NCBI GenBank assembly: GCA_024867545.1 | Contig: JANFNE010000022.1 | Span: 310,001-374,000 of the forward strand | DNA: 64,000 nucleotides | Direction of reading: 5' to 3' | DNA from: Phytopythium helicoides | Lineage: Eukaryota > Oomycota > Peronosporomycetes > Pythiales > Pythiaceae | Part shown: in pieces, positions 34,162 to 46,020 of the stretch | Layout of the letters: every line of letters begins with the position of its first letter | How positions within the stretch are numbered: the first letter of the stretch is position 1 | Translations under genes and position numbers: made by a program | The notes under the pieces: model-generated | Told to the model about the DNA's origin: nothing | Databases searched by the model: none | What the model saw: only the letters and a program-made list of their open reading frames with translations

Positions 34162-36191
34162 TCAGGCGGTCGTGAAGCCGTATGCGTCCGTGTCCAGCAC
34201 GGCGTAGAGCACCTCTCGCAGCTCGCCCCGCGTCGGGTACAATGGCAGGTCGAGCCGGTTAAAGCACGCGTGGCTGCGGATGTAAGGGTTAGTCGCCTCA
34301 TACGCCACGCCCTTGAGTGTGAACGGACAGATGCGGCCGTCGTAGCTCGTGAGACCGCGAAAGCCGACGAGCGGCACGCGGGAGCAGCCAGTCGCGAACT
34401 GCAGCAGTCGGCGACGATACTCGTGCGGCATATCTCGCACGAGCTGCCAGAACCACCGCAGTACCCGCGACTTGCGCAGGTTCTTGGAGCTCTTGGTGTG
34501 CTGCTCCCAGTCCTCGACATCGATCGTGTCCGAACCGCACAGCACGTAGTCGAATTCGTGTGCGTCGAACAGCATCAGAGTTTGCCGAGGAATCACCTCA
34601 TACAGTCCTTGGAGAAATGCGTAAAGAGGTGTTGATATCCTCTCCACTAGCATGTACTGCGCCAGGCGCTGTACATATTGATGCTTGCTGGCATCCGTGA
34701 CAGCGACGTCCGCGCCACCGGGGACCAGCTCGACCGTTCGCGCACTGGACGAAGGCTCTACTGCCGTAAAGTCCAAGCCTAGACCCTCTGCGCCGCTGTT
34801 CACCAGCATCCACTGTAGATTCTTGTGTAGAACTGGGTCCAGGAAAACTAGGTCATCCCATGTAAGCGGATGTCCGAGTATAATCTTGAGTAGTGGCAGC
34901 GACAGATGAAAGTTCAGAATCTCTCCCTCGAGCAAGGCTCTACCAAGCAGTCGTCCAACTGCGAACAATTGCGCGAGCCGCTCTTTGTCGACAGCTCCCG
35001 GGTTCAGTGTGTACGCCTGGTCCGTGCTGGCAGTCAGTGTGAACAGACCCAGCGACGGGTCCACAACGAGCTCATTCAGAAGAACAAACCACTCGCGATG
35101 TACGCCACCGGCGTCAATTCCTGATTCTTTTGCAAAATTGATCCGCATGACAGAGTGCAGTTGTGATGGCTTCAGGCAGCAAAGAAACTCTAGTGACTTC
35201 TCGACGACGAATTCACGCCGGACCACGAGCTCCAACACCTCGGTTTCGGCAGGTCGCAAAAGCGACGACGACCGAGCCACAAAGTACGCGAATTTCACCG
35301 GGAACGCCTTCTCCGAAAGCTCGACCAGCTCGTCTTCATCAATCGTGAACGTTGAGGATGGAACGACAACAGCATTCATCAACGGCAGCGCGAATTCCCG
35401 TGCATCGGTCGACGTCGTTGGCATCATTGCCACTCGTGCTCCTTGGGCTCGAAGCGGGTCGAACGGAGAATCGGACCCTGAGGGTGGTAGTGAAAGCTCA
35501 TTACCAGGTCGGTCTAACGAAGAACTGAGCCGAACTACATAGCTTGCTGGTGGTGTGCCGGTGATTGGCACGCCGACAGAGCTGTAGCTCCACATGAGTT
35601 TGCCCTCGCTGCCCCGACAACGCCTCCACTCTCTCCTCCGCCTACCAGACAGTTCGATTCGCGCGTGTTAGTGAGTGTTGGGATCACGGTCCGCAGCCTA
35701 CCCACCTGACGAGCTCCTGGCGCGCAGTAAACCCTTCTCTCTCGCGGACGCGCTCGGACGGGGTCTGCTTGATCTTGTACCCACAGAGGACGCAGAAGCG
35801 GGCCTGCTTGGAGTTGGTAAAGCAGCAGACCTCGCATATCGCTAGCGCGGTGCTCGCTTCGCTGCGCACAGCCGCACGCAGGTTGGAGCGAAGGTCAGTC
35901 AAAGCAGTCGCCGTCACTTCCACGCCACCTCAACGCTCACATGGCAGCCACGTCGATACGGTGCTCAAGCCCCGCCGATCTGCGTCACAGCAGATGCTAC
36001 CAGTCAGTCGGACGTCAACGCGCTCGACGCCGACGCGGAGGAGCGCACCTGGGGCTGAAGGACTGCGCGAGGTCAGCGCTCAGCGACTCGCGCTCAGCCA
36101 GCTTGCGCCGGAAGTACCAGATCATGTAAGCCACGGCGGTGTAGAAGACCACCTGCGTGACCACGATGAGCAGGATAAGGCTCTCCGCCAT
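34162..36191 (-). CDS. HECT gene C: membrane-anchored RanBP2-zinc-finger HECT E3 ubiquitin ligase
   Basis: Exons 36049-36191 (143 nt), 35941-35979, 35706-35861 and 34162-35641 give 605 residues. Exon 1 encodes a span (LILLIVVTQVVFYTAVAYMIWY). Exon 3 has the zinc finger CEVCCFTNSKQARFCVLC. The final exon has RRREWRR, a WW-like KLMWSYSS and the HECT domain with FAKESGIDAGGVHREWF and catalytic Cys572 in SHACFNRLDLP. It is the shortest family member because its linker is reduced. Fanzor lies directly downstream. Confidence 0.87.
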
Positions 36192-36351
36192 GGTGGAAGC
36201 CCGAGTGGCGGCGACGGTGGTGACTCCCACCGCGCTTCTCTCGTGTGTGGCTTCAAGCCTGTCAAGAGGGCTGCGATGGCGTCAACGACAGCATGGAGTA
36301 AACCCTGCGATAGTGTACATTTTCTTCTCTACGATAGTGACATGAAGCTAA

Positions 36352-37894
36352 TCATGCGGCGTCGGCGGAATTCGGCACGGCGAAGTCGAAGCCCGCGAAC
36401 TCGTCGACGATGGCGGACGCCGAGTCGACGGCACTGGATTCTACGTCTCCGATCGGCTGACTCGTGAACTCCGAGCTGAAGTTGCTGGCGCTCGCCTATG
36501 CAGGCAAAGGATTTGGGTTGTCAGCAAACATTCGCCGAGTAAGTAGCCAGCAATCATTGCACTCACGATGGCGTCGACGGACTCGCACGGCTGGATTGGC
36601 GGGCGAACGTCTCGGGCATCCATCGCGCTCCAGTCCACTTGGCTAAAGAACGGGTGTCTCCTAATCTCCGAGCTGCTAGGTCGCTTCAGTGGGTCTCGAC
36701 TTAGCAGTACCGACAGCAGGTCTCGCGCTTGGGGTGAGAGATACTTGGGCAGCTCCAGCGGCGTCGACAGGATCCTCTTGACCATGACACTTGTGTTCTC
36801 GTCATACCACGGCGGCAGCCCCGTCATCAGCTCGTAAAGTACAGCTCCGAACGACCACCAGTCCGTCGCCGTTCCGTACTCTTGCTGCCGGATGATCTCC
36901 GGAGCTGGGCGTCACATATCACGGTCAACACTCGTTCCATTTCAGTTGAACCATAGGCTAAAGACTCACCAATGTACTCATAGCTTCCACACGCCGACGT
37001 CGCACCAGACGTTGCGTCTGTGATCCCGAACTTGCTGAGGCCAAAGTCGACGAGCTTGAGATGCCCGTCTGCTGTCAAGACGATGTTCTCGGGCTTGAGG
37101 TCCCTGTATATGACGCCGTGCCGGTGCAAGTGCTCGATCGCCAAGAGCATCTCGGCGCCGTAGAAGCGGACCGTCTCCTCGGAAAAGCGACCTTGCCGCC
37201 TCAGGTGCATTGATAGCTCGCCGCCGGGACAGTAGTCCATCACGAGGAACAGGCTTGCCGGCGTCTGGAATGCCCAGTGCAGTCGCGCTAGTCGTATACA
37301 AGGGTTAGCGATCAGGCTGCAGAGTTGCACTCTACCGATCCGGCAGTGGCTGCACTCACCGAGCATGGGGTGGTCGGTTCCTCCGAGCACGTCGCGCTCC
37401 GACAGCACGTTCCTCGTGAGGCGGCTCGCGCGCACGCCCTGCTTCGGGTACACCTTCATGGCGTACAGCTGTTGGTCGTGTCTGCAGCGCACGAGCAGCA
37501 CCCTCCCGGTCCCTCCGACGCCGAGCACCTTGAGGTACTCGAACGCACCGGCCGAGACCTCGAAGCGCGGCGCCCCCTGTGCCTTCCTCCGGTGTGGCGT
37601 CGCGGCGGGCGGGTGCATCTCGACCCTGCGGATCGTGCGGCCGCGCGGGTCGAGCGCGCTTGGCAGCATCACGAGCGCCTCCCTCCGCGGGCTGTGTCCG
37701 TCGCTGTCCGAGTCCGAGAAGGTCGACTCGCTGGCGCGGGAGCGAGAGAGGAAGTCCACGAGCTCCCGGCGCTTGCGCAGCGCGTCTGTGGCCGCGCGCG
37801 AGTGACCCGCGCCCATGCGTCGCTGCTCGTCACCGCGCGCGCGCGCAGCAAGGCTGCCGTGCTCCCCAGCGGTCGCCGCGTCGTCGACTGGCAT
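36352..37894 (-). CDS. AGC-type Ser/Thr protein kinase
   Basis: Exons 37360-37894, 36970-37287, 36567-36904 and 36352-36495 give 444 residues. Kinase motifs: GVGGTGRVLLV (Gly loop), YAMKVYPK (Lys), VIYRDLKPENI (catalytic loop), VDFGLSK (DFG), SACGSYEYIAPEII, TDWWSFGAVLYELMTG and PSSSEIRRHPFF. A short AGC tail follows, ending with an F-x-x-F-like EFAGFDF element where the hydrophobic motif lies. The region before the kinase domain is Ser/Arg-rich. The start at 37894 (MPVDD) is the best downstream ATG; an open frame reaches 38209 but crosses the divergent promoter. Substrate unknown. Confidence 0.82.
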
Positions 37895-38108
37895 GCACAG
37901 CAGAGCCAGCCGCCCCAAGAGAGAGAGAGAGAGAGAGGCCGCCGGCCGCCTCCTCCAATCCCGCAGATGCCGCGCGCCCCGCTCCGTATCGATCGAGATG
38001 ACTCCACCAAACTCCGTCCAGAGCGTACCGTGAACGCCACATTTAAACGGACGCGTCTGGGGCGACTCGCGTCTAGCGAGCTGCAACTTGGAGAAAGTGC
38101 AGGTTCCC
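37895..38108. promoter_or_regulatory. Short bidirectional promoter region with GA tract
   Basis: Only 214 bp separate the divergent starts of the kinase and the TFIIS/SPOC gene. A (GA)n tract lies at 37919-37937, a common promoter feature that could open chromatin for both. No core-promoter motif is certain. Confidence 0.4.
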
Positions 38109-41100
38109 ATGGAGGCTCGCGCGCCGCCGCCGATGGACGCGGCGCGCTTCGCGCTGGAGCTGCGCTCGCGCGCGTGGAAGTCGCAGGTGCGCGTACTTAC
38201 GGAGCGCATGCTGTCGCTCGGCGCGGCCTACGAGGTGCAGTACTCGTTCCCGCGCGTGCGCGCAGGCCACTCGGCCGCTCCCAGCGGGCTCGCGGATCTC
38301 GGCTTCGACGTCACGGCCATCTACTCCCACATCTTCTCGGTCAAGCAGGTGCAGTCGGCGCGTGTGCCGCGGCGCTTTGTCGACCCCGGCAGCGACTGCG
38401 CCAGCGCCATCGACAGCATCGCGGTGGACGACATCCTCGTCGGGATTGACGGCGACAACCTCGTGCTGTGCCCCGTGCGGATCTCACGGCTGTACGCGCG
38501 CGCCGGCGAGATGCTGCGCAGGTGCGCAAGAGAGCAGGAGGCGGGCATCGGGAGCACTGTGCGACTACGGTTCATTCGGTACAAGTCCGACGCCCCCGCA
38601 GCGCTGCGCGCGAACCGCGACCACGGCAACGTCATGCAGCTCGTGAATGTGCTGCAGGAGCACACACAGCAGCTCGCAAAGCAGTACGAGGCTTTTCAGC
38701 GAGAAGATCGCGCATTGAGCAACCGTCTGCAGGCAGAGAAAAAGGTGCTCATGTATGTGCGCATCAACCTCCACATGTCGCGAGACGCGCTGGTTAAGAG
38801 CCTGGACTTCAACTTTATGGCGGGATTCCTCAAGTGGAGGAAGGCGCAAGATGCACCGCTCTACCTATTCAATGACGACTTCGAAACGGATGACGAAGAA
38901 TATGTCGTTGAGGAGGACGACGACATGAATGGAACAGAAGCAACGTACGAGTTTGGTGACAGCGAGGCCATCGATATGGTAGAAGACGACGAAGACAACC
39001 AGGTCACAACCATCCAAGACTCTCCTGAGCATTATCAAGGCGGTGCGATCGATCTCACGAACCCGGACGAAGACAGCGATGACGAGGGGTTTGTAGAGGT
39101 GCTAAACCTGGCCCCATCTACGCCTAGCACAGCGCGGCCACCCCGAACACTCATTCTAGAGCGAACTAGATCGGTCCACTCCATTCCTTCTCCTCGCCCG
39201 GACGCAGTAGCGGCGCCTCGCCCCCGTGTTCTGGCAAGAGCTAACAGCGTCCCAGCTATTGGTGGTGCACGGGTGCAGCCAAAGCCCAAACCACCTACTC
39301 CGAGGCGACAAGCTCCAGTCTGCAATATTGACTCGTCATGGATCAATGCATATCCAACACAAGATCTCAAGTGGCTCAGCAATGCAAGAACAGTACTCGA
39401 GGCTTTTACGAATGGTGTAGCCGACAGCTTCCAAGCGGACTACCCAATAGATGCAAACATCGCGTCTCTGAGCTGCTCCATTGCCCGAGTACTCTTCAAC
39501 ATGTACCTACGTAAGCGTGGCGGTGCAGCCAATCCACAGAAAGAGTTTACGCGCCATGCACGAATGCTGCGCAGCAACCTCAAGAACCCCCAGAATCCCG
39601 AGCTGCGCCGCGATCTTGTGGAAGGAAGATCACCCCAGAGCGACTCTGTACAATGTCGAGTGATGAACTTGCACCAGAGGCACTTCGCAAGGAGCGTGAG
39701 GCTCGTTTTGAAAAGCATGCGCAGCAAAACACCCTACGGGAGCCGACAGGGTAAAAAACTAGTAAAAACAAAGAACGGGTACAAGGAGGTGGGCTTCACA
39801 GAACCAGGGGTCGAAGGCGAAGCAGAAGAGAATCTGCCTACTCTAGCATCGATCAACCTCAATCTCGGAAGACCACTGGCGCCTTCATCAGAGTCCGGTG
39901 CGACTGTCGCCGACACAGAGATTACTCAAGGGAACAACAATAGCGCGTTTGAGCCAGATGTCGAAGACGACCTAACGAGTCATGGGGAGGATTCTTCACC
40001 AACTCGACCGCGCGAGTATGAGGCGGAAGTAGCAGCGCAATTTCAGGCGTCGATCGGAATCCAGGGTACCTCACAGCCGAGGGCCACCCGGAACAGTTCG
40101 GCTGTCACTATTGCAGCCCAGCAATCGGTCGTACGGAGAGACTCACCTAGCACGACCACCACCCAGCCGTCACGAAGTAACTCATCGAGCTCGATAGCAG
40201 GATCAGCGCCCGAGGCTTCATTATTTACACCGCAAAGTGCGAATAACAACGGTGCACAATCGTCAGCTCGGAGTGAGCGCGCAGTGGTTGAATTAGCGCA
40301 TCGATATCGTGAGGTGACAGCTTCAGAAGGCCAGGCGTTCCTCATCACTCTCTTCGGTCCGACTTACGATGTGATTTCGCAACTACAAGAGTTCGCAAGC
40401 ACTTTACGGCACGTCCCTCTCTCAAGATCAAGTCGAGAGTTTAACCTAGTCCCGACGGTCAAAGTACGACGCGCGATGAAACTGAGTTTGAAAACGGCAG
40501 GCTGACTAACGACTGTTATTTTCTTCAACGAACAGCTTTACCGTAGTTTGTCTACCTCGGCATCGGGATCAACAGCTCACGCGAGCGTACAGCTGGGGCA
40601 CATCTACCGTGATGCAAGAGCTCGAAATGACCAGGAAGCGACCGCGATTGCAGTAGAGAAGCTGCTCCGAGCGCTCATCGAATTCCAACGATTTTTCGGT
40701 GACCTGCTGCGACGGTTGTCACTGAACTACAGGTTGATTCCTTCGAATGACAGCCGCCAGGTTCGTGATGCAGCGCTCAACTACCTGCTGGAAAGCAACA
40801 TCGTCAAGGTACGAAGATCGCTTACAGGCGTTTGTAGAGACCCTGCTAACCGTGATAATATTATTGTCTTGTCGTTGCAGCTGACGACGACGGAGGTGAG
40901 ACGGTTCTATAATGGAGCTGATATCTTCGAAACCGATGTGGTTGCGACAATCGACAACCTTTCAATCGCACATATGCGAGGAACATCTGGGCGTCTGGTA
41001 ACAGCGGATACGATTCAGAGCATGATGACTTTCTTGATCAACCTAGTGGAGCAATATGAGCAGAACCAAGCTCAAAGAAAAGAGGAGCTTCGGAGCCATC

Positions 41101-43685
41101 AGACTGTTCCAATCACGTCTGCTCTGCAAGTCGAAGCTGCCCCTCCAAATGCTCCACCAAGAGTCGAATCGACTTTTAAGGACGAATCAGCATCGCGAAA
41201 ATCACCTGAGTATATGGATGTCGATGATGGAGGCTTATCTTACGAGCATGATCATCGGCGACAGAACCCCCGAAAACGACAGTTTGAGCCGATTGTGGGA
41301 CAAGATCCAGACACCACCCGAGAGTCAGCACGGCGTCGTACAGATCCGGGACCTGTGAATTCAGTATCCTCGGAGTCGTCCGGTTTTTTCGTCGATGCTG
41401 TCGGTGAGGCCCCAAGAAAGTCACAGCCCTCGCCTGACGTGCTCATGAAAGCGCAAGCGCTTGCATACCAAGAACTGTTGACATTACTTTTCAAGGACGC
41501 AGACCAGGTGTTCGAAAATCTGAAAGCGGTCGATTGGCGAGATCAAGCGGAAGTGGTCTTTGCTTTCACGCCTCACATCCAGGTAAACTCATTTGTGCAC
41601 ATGTCGGGTTGAACGTCTTAGGCACTAACTATTTGAGTGTACATGCAGATGACAGGAACCATGACTGGTGAAACTACGTGCATCCTGAAAGCCATGGAAG
41701 GTGCGCTATACGCGAAGGGAGTGGGTAGGTCGACGTTTGAAGCCAAGGATTCGGCAATTCAAGGTATGAGATATGTGGTAGCTCGCATTCACGAATGCTG
41801 GAAGCAACTCTTGAAGACTTTCAAAGAACGCAGAAAACATACACCGACAGCATTGATGGCTGGGAATGAAACTCAACAACGGCATCTCCAACACGCAGTG
41901 AGCAAGCCGGGAATGTGGAAAATTGTGAGTGGAACAACTCATTCTGATACGAAAGCGATACTGACATGTGTATGTTGTTGTTGCCGTGGATATAGATTCG
42001 TCAAGAGGAAAAGCTCATGCCGTTACCGACTTACTGCATCTATGTGGAAGACAAGCTTGCTGTGTTCGCATCCGCAGCGACAAACAAGGATGCGAAGCGA
42101 TCGGCTAATGAATATTTCCGTGATATTGTCGAAGGATTATGCCGAATCGAAGCACCTGGTGCTCCATCTAACTCCGGCGGCGCTCAGGCTAATCCCTCTC
42201 GGGAGACCACACCCCATCCCCAAGGCTAGTACTTCGAGTACATCGGCCACTTCTGCGAACTCGAGGATCACACGGGCAATTGTCGCAAGTGATGACAGTG
42301 GAGACGATGACTACTATGACTCATCTGGTGGCGAGTCTGATTGGGATCCAAGTGATGGAAAGGGAGCTACGACAAATGCGTCTACTTCAGCGGCATCAAC
42401 AGATAAATTGGAAAACGGAAGTCATGATCCTCTCTCGTATGAGGCAGAATTGATGAACGAAGTCTATGATGTGAAGTCCGAGAGTGGAAGTTCTGATGAC
42501 GCAAAGTTTCGCGCAGTAATTCGCAGTCTGTTTACACCTTCAGACGAGTTGTGTGCCGGCATTAACTATCTTCGAGGATCGCTCAAGTATCAGGGCTCAG
42601 CAGAGAAGGTTATTGTGCCGAACGTGACGGCATCTATTCGGATTGATCGCTTGCGTGAAGGTGTGTTTGAAGTCCGAGTTGACGTAAACAACGTTGTTTC
42701 GTTCAAGGCATCGAAATTCATCAAGCCAGACGCTATCAATGCTGCGATCGATGGCATCTTGGGCACCTTATACGCGATGCGCGCTTCATGGGCTCAGGTG
42801 CTCCATTTCCTGCACATTCGCTGTCTCAGTGATAATTTCCTCACTGCGTACAGAGCTATGAAGCTCACAGGCATTCTCAGCGTAAGCGCTTTTTTTTCGC
42901 TTTTCATTACTTTTATTGTCTGCTCATGTTCCTGTTTTCTTGAACCTTCAGGTGAAGCCAATCATTGAGCCCCCTCCGTCGGCCTTCCGATCAACGATGT
43001 CTGGTGTGCATGTCTCGATGCTGGTCGGCGAGCATGTGGTATATCGAGTAACAGGGCGCGACGAAGAAGACGCCTTAGTCTTGGCTGATTGCCGTACTGC
43101 TAAATTCTTTGAGGATCTTATCGACTCGGGGCTGGACCAAGAAGAGCATGGCGACGACTCGAAAGACAGTGTCATGGATGCAGCAGGCGGCGCACTGACA
43201 GCAGAGGAAAGTGTTCCTGACTGGTCAGGCTGCATACGTGTGCAGGACACTGGTGATACCATGCTGTATCACGACTTCCGCATTGTGGCGAAGTGGTGCA
43301 GACCACACAGCCTTACCAACGGAGAGAGACTTTCCTCGCGAAAACATGGTTGTTACCCAGACAGGAACAGTTTCGATGGTAGAGCTGGAGAAGATGCTGC
43401 AAGACCGGCATGAATCTGCCTATGCTGTTCTTCCGTCTCAACTCCGAGCACGAAGAAACGAAACTTATCCAGTGCATTGCAGCCCATGGCAATAAGGCGC
43501 GACACCGAGCGCGTGTACTTACCCTCACTCCGGCAGGAGGCAGTCGCTTCGTCATGTATGTGATCCCACCCGGCGCGACTGTCAACAGTGATAACAATCT
43601 GTACTGGCCTAGCAATTTCCTACCTCGGCACATCAGAGGAGACCGCAAAGGCGTATATGGTTTCCTAACGCCAAAACACCTATAA
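38109..43685 (+). CDS. TFIIS-central-domain plus SPOC-like protein, with several frame lesions
   Basis: Exons appear to be 38109-40463, 40536-40808, 40881-41582, 41649-41924, 41996-42881 and 42952-43685, all with GT-AG borders. The N-terminus has a PDZ-like segment (about 38300-38580). The TFIIS central domain starts [15 protein letters not shown] and continues in another frame as [19 protein letters not shown] (39640 onward). Later parts have dsRBD-like stretches ([25 protein letters not shown]) and a C-terminal SPOC-like domain ([31 protein letters not shown]). TFIIS-M plus SPOC is the plan of BYE1/DIDO-type proteins that bind RNA polymerase II. Apparent indels lie near 39628 (-1), 39752 (+1), 42222 (+1), 43301 (+1) and 43409 (+1), some in short homopolymers. 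It is either a pseudogene or error-ridden. Confidence 0.65.
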
Positions 43686-43794
43686 GGCAGACGAGGGTAA
43701 GGTCCTGCCAGTATTGACAGGAAAGTATATGTATGAGTGCGTGCGTGACGTGTCTTCTTCTCATCTAGATTGCCCGAACTGCTAATTCTACTCG

Positions 43795-45877
43795 TCATCG
43801 AGATCGTCGTCGTCGTCGTCCGTCAGGACCAAGCTTCTCATCGCCACTGCGAATCAACCCGTCATAGACATCCGCTCGCATGATGCCCATGTTTCGTCCT
43901 CCACGACCGCTGGCGCTTTCGTGCAACATTTCGAGGTACTCAGCGTTGTAGATTTCAAAGCGACGTTGTCGAATCAGCCGTGCAAATTCGCCCAGAACAC
44001 CGGCCTCACTGCAGTCGCGGTCGACGATGAGGTCCATGAGCATATCACACATCCGCCGCACCTCGATGTTCTGGGCGTCGGCTGCCATGAGCAAGTCTGG
44101 AACAATGCCGCCGCCATTACCACCATATAATAGCTCTTCGTAGGTCTCTCGGTGGCGCAGCAGCCGATAGAAGGTGAAGAGCAGTTGGAGCGTCAACTCA
44201 CTGTCGTGCTGCTTTTCTTGGAATAGCGCATGCAGACTGCGCAAGATGCGAGAGCTCGCAATTAGCGGCGCACATTTTGGCTCGAGCGCGAGTGCTCCAA
44301 CTAGTAGCACGACTTCGAGCACTACGTCATCTTGGGAGAATCCTGGTACCAGTAGCTTCGACAGGAATGGCAGTAACGCGTACTCAGCAACCAGTCGATC
44401 CCACGATGCCTTGGTGGGCAAATCACTCGGCGTAAGATTGGCAAGAGTAGCCAGAGCCTCCAGCATCACGTCATGACTTGCGTCACCGGCAAGGCAGAGC
44501 TCCAGTAGTGGCGTAACAAGTGATGCCCACATGCCGCGGTATTTGTACTGCTTGTCACTTGCGAGGTCTTCTTGGAGCGTGTAGCTCCAGATAGAGATAT
44601 TGCGCACGACCTTGAGGAGAAGTGGGTCGCGTGTGCGGAAGACTCGGGTAGCCAACGCTTCCAACCCTCGATTTTGGCACATGAGCTCGGCATTGCGCGC
44701 ATTGAGACTCAGGTTCACCGCAAGCGCGGCGAGCTCCTTGGCAACAAGGTTCTGTGGAAAGTTGAGAACGAGCTGCAGAACGATCGGAATGGCCTCGGTG
44801 TATGTAAACATGGACTTGCATCGATCGTCCATACTGAGGTGGTATAGAATACGCAGCGACAGCGCGCGGAAAGGGGGCTTCTTGAGTAGTTCGACAAGCT
44901 TGGGGATAAGGCTATTCTTCACAAGGAGCTCGCGCAGCGCCGGGTCGAACGATAGGTTGAAGAGTAACTTCAGAGCTGTTTGAACTGTCTTGTCGTGATC
45001 ACACCGCACATACCGAAGTAACTTGTCTACAACTGCAAGCTCGACCATTGCGTCCTTGTTCTCTTCAAAGATGCTGAGCTTCTTCAAAAAAACAATGGTC
45101 AAAATAACAAGCTCAGGAGAAATGCGATCCAGCATCTACAGAACATGCACAGCACAATTGAGTTGCGTCAAAGAATGGCAATCAGGGGAAACGAATGGCT
45201 CACCTTTGCAAGGAAGACAACAATTTTACGCTTGACCATTTTGCGCTCGGTGTGAATGTCCTCGGCCAAGTTGAGTAGCACGCTGATACAGACGTATCTG
45301 TAGACAAGAAGGCCAAGGATAAATGTTGGGGGTAGACTATGAATGATCCAAATAGTACCTACAGCAGCTGATCTTGCTTTCTAAGTCTCTTCTTGTTTCG
45401 CTTTCGCTCACGGTCGAGCTGTGCGAGTGCGTCACTATCACCAGGAGAACCAGCTGCAGCTGCCTCTAAACCACGCTCTTCTTCGACTCGAAGCTGGTGG
45501 CGCTTGATTTCGAATTCGACGATCTTCAGTGTCACAGCACCAATGCGATAGTTGGCTAGCACCGGGTGCAGCTGTAGAAAGTTGGAGAAACACCAAAAAA
45601 TGCGCATCATGGCGAGTGTAAAGTCGTAACTCTTCTTGTAATCGTCATTGAGAACCCGAGAAAGGAGGCACATGAGAGACTCGTTCTGCACGAGTGCCTC
45701 GATATTTCCAGCGTATTCGGCCAGTTGCAGAATCATGTTGGCACCCTCAAGTTTTGACTCGAAGTCTTCATCATAAAGTCGTTCCATGTACGCATCAAGC
45801 TCATCCGCACGTGCCGTCATCTTTCGGGACTTGTCAGTTCTCGATGACGAGGAAGAGCTCGCTGTCCTCGTGCTCAT
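43795..45877 (-). CDS. KIFAP3: KAP3, kinesin-2 associated protein
   Basis: Exons 45363-45877, 45204-45297 and 43795-45135 give 649 residues of armadillo-type repeats. Family hallmarks are NESLMCLLSRVLNDDYKKS, RKQDQLL, LLNLAEDIHTERKMVKRKIV, LSFDPALRELLVK and RRFEIYNAEYLEML. KAP3 is the non-motor subunit of heterotrimeric kinesin-2, which drives anterograde transport in cilia and flagella; its presence implies a flagellated (zoospore) stage. An in-frame upstream start at 45952 would add 25 residues. It ends with an Arg run. Confidence 0.92.
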
Positions 45878-46020
45878 CGTGGCGCTGACTTTGCGTTGCA
45901 CTGCGCTGAAGACAATTGCCTGAGGCTGGGTGGTTCGTTGAAAGCGGTCCAAAGGGCAGAGAATAACCGCCGGTTTTCGGTATTTTTACAGTCTAGAAGT
46001 GCAAAGCAATTGGAAACAAA

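Noticed and set aside
42210..42230. Treating the TAG after PHPQG as the true end of the TFIIS/SPOC gene
   Set aside because: Protein-like sequence continues directly in the next frame for more than 200 codons and into a spliced SPOC-like end, so a one-base indel in the CCCC run is more likely.
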